9,757 nt of DNA from Fibrobacter sp. (lineage in GTDB: Bacteria; Fibrobacterota; Fibrobacteria; Fibrobacterales; Fibrobacteraceae), in assembly GCA_016295375.1 (NCBI GenBank), contig JAEDLI010000090.1, positions 1 to 9,757 of the forward strand, in the 5' to 3' direction. Of the stretch, positions 4,757 to 9,757 are shown piece by piece. The notes under the pieces are model-generated. The model saw only the letters and a list, made by a program, of their open reading frames with translations, made no database searches and was not told the DNA's origin. The translations under genes and the position numbers were made by a program. The first letter of the stretch is position 1, and every line of letters starts with the position of its first letter.

Positions 4757-6327
4757 CCCGGTTTGCAAAAAATGTTTCTACCGTCTTGACGCTTGCCCTG
4801 GTGTGCCTTTTCCCGGTGCATTCTCTGGCATCTCAGCCAGCCCTGGTGGCGCCTCCGGACGATACCCTTTCCCTTTGGGTCATGGACAACGGTATCGGTT
4901 CCCAGCGGGCGCTTGGACGCATTGTCAAACGGTTCCAGCGCGAAACGAAAATCCCTGTAAGCATCAGGTTCTTGAATTGGGGCGAGGCCTTTGCCGAAAT
5001 TTCCAAGGCGTTGAACAGTGCAGATTCTGCGGCAGCGAACGGCAATGGCCCGGACGTTTTGCAGTTGGGCTCTACCTGGGTTCCTTTCTTTGCTTCGTCC
5101 GGGGCGATTGAACCTTTGGACTCCTACCTGGAACAGGTAGGGGCCACACGATTCTTCAAGGAGAGTTTCAAGGCGGCCCGCTTGCCCCAGGATTCCCTGG
5201 TGTATTCTTTCCCGTGGTTTGTAGATGTGAGAGTCTTGTATGCCAACGAGAAGATGTGGAACAAGCTTGCGCTGAAAAAAGAGGAGGTGGATTCCTACTC
5301 CGAATTTATCGGTGTGCTGCGTGCTTTCGCGAAAAACGCTACAGGCGGTTCCGATGGTGCGGCCAAGGTGGCGCCCTTCGCCTTGCCCGGAAAGGGGGAC
5401 TGGACCGGCCCGCAACACATGGCGCCCTTCATCTGGAGCTTTGGCGGAGATTTCATCACGAAGACTTCTGCAGGTTACCGCAGCGCCCTGCTGGATTCTA
5501 CGACCCTCAAGGGGCTGGCCTACTACCTCAGAATTTTTGCCGATAGGGAAATTTCTCCTTACGGTCTGGACGAAAATTCCGTGCAGGAAACGGAACGGTT
5601 TATCGGTGGCGGGCAGCTGGTGCTGTACGGCACCTCCGAAATTATCCGCCAGATGGAAATTGCAAGCAAGGGCGGCGGCCTCAAGGATTCGCCCATCGCC
5701 GAAGACGGAATAACCATCGTGGAGCCTCTGGCGGGGCACTCGGGAATCGTTTCTTTTGTAGGCGGAAGCCATCTGGTGTTGCCCAAGGCTCACAGGCCTG
5801 CTGCAGAACGGCTTCTCTGCTACCTGCTCCGGGCAGACAACATGGACGCCTACACCCGACAGGTCGGGTTCTTGCCTGCCGACGAAAGCATCGTGAACAT
5901 CTGGGGCAAGGACGCCCGCTATTCCAGGGTTATTGAGACCATGAAAACCGGAAAGTCTTTCCCGAACATTCCGGAATGGGTGGTTATCGAAGGAATATTG
6001 ATAGAGTTTTCCAATGCCTTGGGCGACTTGTTTAGGGAAGGTTCTTCTCGCGAGGCAGTGGAGCGACAGACGGTGGAATTGTTCTGGGATGCCCACCAGA
6101 AGATCAACAAGTCTCTTGGCTATGCCGACACGCTGGACAAGTCCGGCATCGTTTCTCATATTAAGGGACTGCTGTTCGCTTCTGTAGAAGAAGTGACTCC
6201 TGAATCCATGACGGTTCCGGTCGAAGATGAGGGAGGCTCCATCTGGGTGTTTATCTTGGTAGTGGTCATTGCGGCTGTTGCCGCCATCGCGGGCATGGCG
6301 CTGTCGGCCCTTATCAGGAAGAAGTAG
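4753..6327 (+). CDS. Extracellular solute-binding protein, family 1, with C-terminal membrane anchor
   Basis: A 524-residue periplasmic-binding protein of the sugar ABC-transporter type (SBP_bac_1). Residues 1 to about 27 are a signal peptide ending SLAS. The mature start LSLWVMDNGIGSQRALGRIVKRF and the segments NWGEAFAEI, GPDVLQLGSTWVPFFASSGAIEPLD and FPWFVDVRVLYAN are typical of lobe 1 and the hinge. Later, FGGDFIT, GGGQLVLYGTS and FVGGSHLVLPK fit lobe 2. Unlike ordinary family members, the C-terminus extends through an acidic linker (around 475-493), Gly494-Gly495, a transmembrane helix (about 497-521) and Arg-Lys-Lys at the end. No lipobox is present, so this tail is the likely anchor. 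Its start overlaps the aroA stop by 4 bp without a clear ribosome site, which points to coupled translation. No permease or ATPase gene is nearby, so the ligand and partner are unknown. It may act as a sensor or scavenging protein (inference). Confidence 0.9.
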   Translation: MTRFAKNVSTVLTLALVCLFPVHSLASQPALVAPPDDTLSLWVMDNGIGSQRALGRIVKRFQRETKIPVSIRFLNWGEAFAEISKALNSADSAAANGNGPDVLQLGSTWVPFFASSGAIEPLDSYLEQVGATRFFKESFKAARLPQDSLVYSFPWFVDVRVLYANEKMWNKLALKKEEVDSYSEFIGVLRAFAKNATGGSDGAAKVAPFALPGKGDWTGPQHMAPFIWSFGGDFITKTSAGYRSALLDSTTLKGLAYYLRIFADREISPYGLDENSVQETERFIGGGQLVLYGTSEIIRQMEIASKGGGLKDSPIAEDGITIVEPLAGHSGIVSFVGGSHLVLPKAHRPAAERLLCYLLRADNMDAYTRQVGFLPADESIVNIWGKDARYSRVIETMKTGKSFPNIPEWVVIEGILIEFSNALGDLFREGSSREAVERQTVELFWDAHQKINKSLGYADTLDKSGIVSHIKGLLFASVEEVTPESMTVPVEDEGGSIWVFILVVVIAAVAAIAGMALSALIRKK

Positions 6328-6330
6328 CGG

Positions 6331-8493
6331 ATGATGAAATTGATCCGTTGCTTTGCGTTCTGTGTTTTTGCGGCAGCCCCGCTGTTTGCTGGGATAGACT
6401 TGTCGCCTTATCAGACCTACGTAGATTCCGTTGTGCCTGGTTCCCGTCTCGGAATTTCGGTGCGTTCCCTCAAGAGCGGAAAGGAACTGGCGAACATTCG
6501 CGGCGAAGAAAAGTTCACTCCGGCGAGCACCCTCAAAACCTTGACCACGGCGACGGCCCTGCACTTTTTGCCCCTGGACTATGCTCCCGAAACGAAAATT
6601 TCTTTGATGGGGAGTGTCCAGCAGAAAAAGTTTCTGGGCTCGGTGCAGATTCGCGGTGAAGGGGACCCGAATTTTTCGGGACGCTACTATGCGGATCCTT
6701 TCTATATGATAGACGCCATGGTGGATTCCATCCATGCTCTAGGAATCGATACCATCCGTGGGACCATCGATTTGGATACGGGCTTTTATGACGGCCCCTG
6801 GAAAGCGGAACACTGGCGCAAGAATTTTTACGACGCCTGGTACGGTGCCGAAATCGCCCCGCTGGACTTTAACGATAATTGCACCATGGTCCGTTTCAAG
6901 CCCGGCGAAAAGGAAGGGGATTCGGCTATCGTCTCCATTGTGCCCGACGTGGGCTACGTGACAGTCAAGAATGACCTGAAGACCGTTCCCGGGAAAAAGA
7001 GAAAATGGACTTGGGCCTTGGAGCCTGACAAGTCCGTGATTACCCTGGGTGGAACTATCGGCATGGACGTGGATTCCGCAAGTCTCGTGCTCCCTATCCG
7101 TAACCCTGTGGGGTATTTCCGTGCGGCGTTCATGTATATGCTCAAGGAAAACGGTATTGTCTTCGAAGAGAACCACGACATTCCCCAGGGCATCGAAATC
7201 AAGCGGTTCATCTTTTCGGCGGCACCATTCCTGAGCATTCTGGACGAAATCAATCAGCGTAGCCAGAACTACCATGCCGAAAGTCTTTTCCGCAACATGG
7301 GCGGCAAGATTCTCGGCAAGGGCAACGTAGAGAACGGAAAGAAACTGGAAGAAAAGTTCCTTACGGAAATAGGCCTGAGTTTCGATGATTTTGAAGTCTG
7401 GGACGGAAGCGGTCTTTCGCCCAAGAACAAGCTGAAACCCTCTGTAGAAACGCAGCTGCTGGCCAAGATGGCCCGGCACCCCAGAGGCGAGTTCTACATG
7501 AACAGTTTTGCAGGCCCGAAGGTGGGTACGGGCGCCAAGCGCATGACGGATCTGAAATACACGTGGCTGACCCGATTCAAGACGGGGTTCATCGGCGAGG
7601 CCCACGGCCTGGTGGGCTACCTGTTCCCTATGGACGGTGACACTCTGACGGTGGCCATGTACCTGAATGAGACGGGCAAGAACAAGGACGCCACCCTGAA
7701 AGACGTGCTGGACACCCTTTGGATGCGCCTTATTGCCCAGACCAGCGACGATTATGCATCGCTTCTCAAGATGAAGGAGATGTGGCTTGATGCCCAGAAC
7801 ATCCGCGGGCTGGACGCTCGACTGGAATACTTCTCCCGCAAGATGGAAGGAACGCCTTATCTGCTTGGGCCCATGGGCGAGGGGTACCTGGATTCCATCG
7901 AGACGAAACCGCTGGTCTATATGGATTCCGTAGATTGCGTGACCTATATCGAGCACGCCCTGGCCATGGCGCTAGCCGCAAGTGAAGATTCCCTTTTCAA
8001 GGTGCTGCAAAACATCCGCTACAAGGATGGAATTATCGATTACAGCCACCGCAAGCATTACCTGCTTGCCGACTGGGCTAGCGATACGAGGTTTACCCGC
8101 AAGCTTTCCATGCCGGGGGATACGGTGGTGGTGAAGACCATCGGAAAGAACGAATTTTTCAAGAAGAAAAACTTGAAATACCTGGTAAATGGCAAGGAAG
8201 CCGCCGACCCTACTATAGAAATCCGCTACCTGCCTTATGACAAGGCCCTAGAATGGGCAGGGCGTGTTTACGAAGGGCCCATGAAGGTGCAGGGTGTCGG
8301 GCTTGTGGCTCCTATGGAGAATCTGGACGCCACTCACACGGGATTTATGGTGCTCACCCCTGGTGAGCTTCCCATGTTCCGTCACGCCGCTTTCAAAAAG
8401 CAGGTGCTGGAGATTCCCTTTAAGGAATATCTGGAAGGCCGAAGCGCAAAGAGCGTTCCTGGTGTTACTTTCTTTGAATTCGTGAAACCTTGA
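6331..8493 (+). CDS. Fusion: S13 D,D-carboxypeptidase/endopeptidase (PBP4/DacB-like) + DUF1460 NlpC/P60-type amidase
   Basis: A 720-residue exported murein hydrolase with two catalytic domains. The signal peptide is residues 1-20 (ends LFA). The S13 penicillin-binding domain spans about 25-470. It has the nucleophile motif Ser66-Thr-Leu-Lys69 in TPASTLK, Ser311-Gln-Asn313 (SQNYHAE), DGSGLSPKN (358-366) and Lys417-Thr-Gly419. It should remove terminal D-Ala or cut peptide cross-links in the periplasm. The second domain, about 495-715, matches DUF1460 (PF07313): EGTPYLLGPMGEG, then Asp535-Cys536-Val-Thr (catalytic Cys), NIRYKDGIIDY, HYLLADW and His669 in DATHTGF. Family members have a papain-like fold and are reported to cut the MurNAc-L-Ala bond of muropeptides. 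No frameshift or stop separates the domains. The ATG lies 3 bp after the preceding stop, with AGGAAG-like sequence upstream, so it is co-transcribed with aroA and the binding protein. A second in-frame ATG at 6334 is equally possible. Confidence 0.93.
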   Translation: MMKLIRCFAFCVFAAAPLFAGIDLSPYQTYVDSVVPGSRLGISVRSLKSGKELANIRGEEKFTPASTLKTLTTATALHFLPLDYAPETKISLMGSVQQKKFLGSVQIRGEGDPNFSGRYYADPFYMIDAMVDSIHALGIDTIRGTIDLDTGFYDGPWKAEHWRKNFYDAWYGAEIAPLDFNDNCTMVRFKPGEKEGDSAIVSIVPDVGYVTVKNDLKTVPGKKRKWTWALEPDKSVITLGGTIGMDVDSASLVLPIRNPVGYFRAAFMYMLKENGIVFEENHDIPQGIEIKRFIFSAAPFLSILDEINQRSQNYHAESLFRNMGGKILGKGNVENGKKLEEKFLTEIGLSFDDFEVWDGSGLSPKNKLKPSVETQLLAKMARHPRGEFYMNSFAGPKVGTGAKRMTDLKYTWLTRFKTGFIGEAHGLVGYLFPMDGDTLTVAMYLNETGKNKDATLKDVLDTLWMRLIAQTSDDYASLLKMKEMWLDAQNIRGLDARLEYFSRKMEGTPYLLGPMGEGYLDSIETKPLVYMDSVDCVTYIEHALAMALAASEDSLFKVLQNIRYKDGIIDYSHRKHYLLADWASDTRFTRKLSMPGDTVVVKTIGKNEFFKKKNLKYLVNGKEAADPTIEIRYLPYDKALEWAGRVYEGPMKVQGVGLVAPMENLDATHTGFMVLTPGELPMFRHAAFKKQVLEIPFKEYLEGRSAKSVPGVTFFEFVKP

Positions 8494-8501
8494 GCGAAGG
8501 T

Positions 8502-8969
8502 CTAGTCGCCGTAATCAAAAGCGAGAATAGCCACCATCTCGTGGTCTCCGGTGTTGCCCTGCGCGGGACTGCTTTCGGATTCGTTATGCTCGAAAAGGGT
8601 CCAGGCGTCTGGCGCCCAGCCGTAGGGGTTGGTGGTCAGTTCTTTGCCTATGGCGATTTCAGCGGCCTCTACGTGCTCCCAGTGGATGGGGCCTGCTGGG
8701 GCTTTGTAGTACCGGAGCATACCCAGGGCCTCCATGGATTCTGGATGGTCGTCCACCAGCTGATAGACGCAGTCCTTGTAGCTTTCGCCCCTCAGGCGTA
8801 TCACGCGGTAGAGCCGTTTACAGCCCAGGAATTTCTGAAGGTCCCCGTGATGGACCTCAATCTTGCCGCCTTCGCCAAAAAAGACGGTTAGTTCGCGAAA
8901 TACTTCGGAGCTTTCGTCCAGAAAGGGCGAGAGCTTCTTGATGAGGGCGTTGACTTCACCTGGGGCCAT
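8502..8969 (-). CDS. Conserved-looking acidic protein of unknown function
   Basis: A 155-residue soluble protein with no signal peptide, membrane helix or motif that I recognise. The N-terminal part (MAPGEVNALIKKLSPFLDES) looks helical. The middle carries YRVIRLRGESYKDCVYQLVDD and then an alternating hydrophobic region, and the C-terminus reads EMVAILAFDYGD. The ATG at 8969 is the first possible start, since TAA is in frame just upstream at 8975-8973, and no other Met occurs until residue 80. A perfect TATAAT (8981-8976) ends 6 nt before the ATG, so the transcript probably starts on the start codon. AAGG lies too close (1 nt before the ATG) to act as a normal ribosome site. The gene converges on the murein hydrolase gene with an 8-bp gap and no visible terminator. 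Confidence 0.82.
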   Translation of the reverse strand: MAPGEVNALIKKLSPFLDESSEVFRELTVFFGEGGKIEVHHGDLQKFLGCKRLYRVIRLRGESYKDCVYQLVDDHPESMEALGMLRYYKAPAGPIHWEHVEAAEIAIGKELTTNPYGWAPDAWTLFEHNESESSPAQGNTGDHEMVAILAFDYGD

Positions 8970-8975
8970 GCCTTA

Positions 8976-8981
8976 ATTATA
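8976..8981 (-). promoter_or_regulatory. -10 box giving a predicted leaderless transcript
   Basis: TATAAT on the minus strand at 8981-8976 is followed by six bases (TAAGGC) and then the ATG at 8969. In sigma-70 promoters the start point lies 6-7 bases after the -10, which here is the A of ATG. TGCAAA (9004-8999), 17 bp upstream, is a poor -35. Confidence 0.55.
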
Positions 8982-9099
8982 GATAAAAAGAACGACGATT
9001 TGCACTCAAAAAAAGAGAATTTGCGTCAAAATGCAATTTATAATTAGGATTGATTAAAATTATTAAAATTATCAATTTTTATTTATAGAAAAGAAAAGG

Positions 9100-9125
9100 T
9101 ATATTATTGGTGTAGAACAAGGAGG
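9100..9125 (+). promoter_or_regulatory. Putative promoter and strong ribosome site for the small locus
   Basis: A TATATT -10 at 9100-9105 has a predicted start near 9112, and GGAGG at 9121-9125 lies 5 nt before the ATG at 9131. The -35 region is only an AT-rich tract. The strong ribosome site argues that ATG 9131 is really used. Confidence 0.5.
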
Positions 9126-9130
9126 TCCTT

Positions 9131-9199
9131 ATGAAGACGGTTCCCGTTACGACAAGAGCGCCAGGAAAATCTTTGGCGTGCACTACGACGAATGGGTGA
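9131..9199 (+). CDS. 22-codon leader ORF, or the shifted 5' end of a small gene
   Basis: The only ATG behind the strong GGAGG site opens a 22-codon frame (MKTVPVTTRAPGKSLACTTT followed by NG) that ends in TGA at 9197-9199. That stop overlaps an in-frame GTG of the next frame (GTGA, 9196-9199), the classic arrangement for coupled translation. However, the same DNA read one base back (frame of 9133) looks far more like a real protein, so this peptide may arise from an indel or may be a true leader peptide. No pattern of repeated codons typical of amino-acid attenuation is present, apart from six Thr codons. Confidence 0.35.
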   Translation: MKTVPVTTRAPGKSLACTTTNG

Positions 9200-9333
9200 A
9201 AAACATGTCAAACAACGAAACCCTCCGCGAAAACAAGCGTGCCGAGATGATTGGCGACTATGTCAAGGCGAAGGGTCTTTCGGCCAAGATGTATCAGGAT
9301 TATGGCTGGGAGGCCAAACCCATTCCTCGCTAA
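9196..9333 (+). CDS. Small protein of unknown function (45 aa from GTG; ATG at 9205 also possible)
   Basis: The frame ends at TAA 9331-9333 and has codon use like the neighbouring genes. From GTG 9196 it gives 45 residues; from ATG 9205 it gives 42. The protein is charged, with SNNETLRENKRAEMIGDYV then KAKGLSAKMYQDYGWEAKP, is probably helical, and has no membrane segment. The frame stays open upstream to 9067 and reads a protein-like segment (YEDGSRYDKSARKIFGVHYD) over 9130-9189, but contains no ATG, GTG or TTG there. The real product could therefore be about 67 residues, starting at ATG 9131 if one base is extra, or a coupled downstream ORF. I do not recognise a family. Confidence 0.5.
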   Translation: MKNMSNNETLRENKRAEMIGDYVKAKGLSAKMYQDYGWEAKPIPR

Positions 9334-9353
9334 TTCCAGCTACTTCCGAGATT

Positions 9354-9392
9354 AGGGAGTTTTTCCCTTTCAGAATGACGGTATCTCATTCT
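9354..9392. repeat. Two weak hairpins after the small gene (possible terminator or REP-like element)
   Basis: AGGGA (9354-9358) pairs with TCCCT (9364-9368). AGAATGA (9372-9378) pairs with TCATTCT (9386-9392) around a 7-nt loop. A T-rich stretch follows at 9401-9417, but not directly after the stem, so termination would be weak. Confidence 0.35.
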
Positions 9393-9426
9393 TGAAGTGA
9401 TTCTTTTTCTATTTTTGTCCCCGCTT

Positions 9427-9441
9427 GGCGCATGTTGCGCC
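9427..9441 (+). other. Short GC-rich hairpin in the cysS leader
   Basis: A perfect 6-bp stem, GGCGCA (9427-9432) with TGCGCC (9436-9441), and a TGT loop lie 8 nt before the GGAGG ribosome site of cysS. A TATTTTTG (9410-9417) just upstream could be a -10 element, but no matching -35 is clear. Confidence 0.35.
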
Positions 9442-9459
9442 GCATTAACGGAGGCTAAA

Positions 9460-9757
9460 ATGGCTCTACAGTTCTACAACACCGCATCGCGTAAGAAAGA
9501 GATTTTCACACTCCCCGAAGGCGTTCCCGCCGTGCGCATGTACTGTTGTGGCCCGACGGTGTACCATTTCGCCCACATCGGCAACCTCCGCACCTACATT
9601 TTCGAAGACTTTTTGGTCCGTACGCTGAAGTACTACGGCTACAAGGTGAACCACATCGTGAACATCACCGATGTGGGCCACCTCACCAGCGACGCCGACT
9701 CCGGCGACGACAAGATGGAAAAGGGAGCCGCCCGCGAAGGCAAGTCCGTCTGGGACA
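9460..9757 (+). CDS. cysS: Cysteinyl-tRNA synthetase, 5' part
   Basis: A class I aminoacyl-tRNA synthetase that charges tRNA-Cys in the cytoplasm. The first 99 codons are present and the gene runs off the window, so the KMSKS motif and the tRNA-binding domain are not seen. ATG 9460 has GGAGG (9450-9454) 5 nt upstream. The N-terminus shows MYCCGPTVYHFAHIGNLRTY (27-46). This contains the zinc-ligand Cys30 of the CGPTVY motif and the HIGN version (39-42) of the class I HIGH motif. NITDVGHLTSD then DDKMEKGA is the usual following block. Cys29 replaces the more common Val/Thr next to the zinc Cys, which is a minor oddity. Confidence 0.97.
   Translation, partial: MALQFYNTASRKKEIFTLPEGVPAVRMYCCGPTVYHFAHIGNLRTYIFEDFLVRTLKYYGYKVNHIVNITDVGHLTSDADSGDDKMEKGAAREGKSVWD

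Larger units (their letters stand above)
8970..9130. other. AT-rich divergent intergenic region with short direct and inverted repeats
   Basis: No gene is seen here. There is a direct repeat ATTTGC at 8998-9003 and 9019-9024, each followed by a CAAAA run and spaced 21 bp, or two helical turns. A partial inverted copy (ATGCAA) lies at 9031-9036. A perfect tandem 9-mer ATTAAAATT covers 9053-9061 and 9062-9070. It is bracketed by ATTGAT (9049-9054) and ATCAAT (9071-9076), which form an inverted repeat. These could be operators for either divergent promoter, or simply AT-rich promoter DNA. Confidence 0.5.

Noticed and set aside
3506..4768. A 420-codon minus-strand ORF opposite aroA
   Set aside because: Same register effect. 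aroA on the plus strand is unambiguous, and the antisense translation is rich in His, Arg and Gly with no known domain.
4714..6735. A 673-codon minus-strand ORF opposite the binding-protein gene
   Set aside because: It is in exact antisense codon register with a clearly recognised gene, has no ribosome site or recognisable domains, and is explained by the lack of TTA, CTA and TCA codons in the sense gene.
6739..7956. A 405-codon minus-strand ORF opposite the murein hydrolase gene
   Set aside because: Same register effect opposite a gene with intact catalytic motifs.
8490..8891. A 133-codon plus-strand ORF overlapping the unknown minus-strand gene
   Set aside because: The minus-strand frame has a clean start next to a TATAAT box and a better protein-like composition. 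The plus frame has no ribosome site and overlaps the end of the preceding gene.
8970..9130. A possible origin, attachment site or CRISPR fragment in the AT-rich repeats
   Set aside because: The repeats are too short (6-9 bp) and too few. There are no DnaA-box clusters, no integrase or cas gene and no regular spacers.
9192..9395. A 67-codon plus-strand ORF beginning MGEKHVKQRNPP
   Set aside because: It is out of frame with the coding-like small ORF (9196-9333) and has no good ribosome site. The neighbouring frame uses codons like the rest of the window.

Overview
The window looks like chromosomal DNA from a Gram-negative anaerobe of the Fibrobacter type. This is an inference. The clues are a Na+-translocating decarboxylase beta subunit, signal-peptide proteins together with periplasmic murein hydrolases (a Gram-negative envelope), a bacterial acyl-ACP thioesterase like those of the Bacteroidetes/Fibrobacteres group, and AT-rich promoter islands between moderately GC-rich genes. 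No transposase, integrase, phage gene or CRISPR array is visible. It reads as ordinary core genome with several unusual proteins.

Layout. (1) 1-1192: the 3' end of a decarboxylase beta subunit (+), a REP-like hairpin, a terminator, then a minus-strand tRNA-His(GTG) with its own promoter and terminator. (2) 1193-2598: a small protein with two zinc-finger-like motifs (-), diverging from a secreted or anchored ComEC-type metallo-beta-lactamase-fold hydrolase (+). (3) 2588-3400: acyl-ACP thioesterase (-), whose 3' end overlaps the hydrolase gene and whose 5' end lies 33 bp from aroA, back to back. (4) 3434-8493: a tight three-gene plus-strand operon. aroA (EPSP synthase) overlaps by 4 bp a family-1 extracellular solute-binding protein with a C-terminal membrane anchor. 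Three bases later comes a fusion of a penicillin-binding D,D-peptidase (S13/PBP4) and a DUF1460 NlpC/P60-type amidase. (5) 8502-8969: a protein of unknown function (-), convergent with the operon. (6) 8970-9459: an AT-rich divergent intergenic region, a small gene whose best start and best coding frame disagree, and hairpins. (7) 9460-9757: the 5' end of cysS.

How the parts fit. The operon couples a shikimate-pathway enzyme to two envelope proteins. The fusion could remove peptide cross-links or terminal D-Ala and also cut the MurNAc-L-Ala bond. The thioesterase sets fatty-acid chain release and shares a very short promoter region with aroA.

Most notable points: (a) this AroA carries Ser where class I enzymes have the Pro equivalent to E. 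coli Pro101; (b) the S13-DUF1460 fusion; (c) an orphan solute-binding protein with a sorting-signal-like tail; (d) two genes (aroA and the 8969 gene) whose -10 boxes sit so close to the ATG that their mRNAs should be leaderless or nearly so; (e) the small locus at 9100-9333 with a GTGA stop/start overlap or a frameshift.
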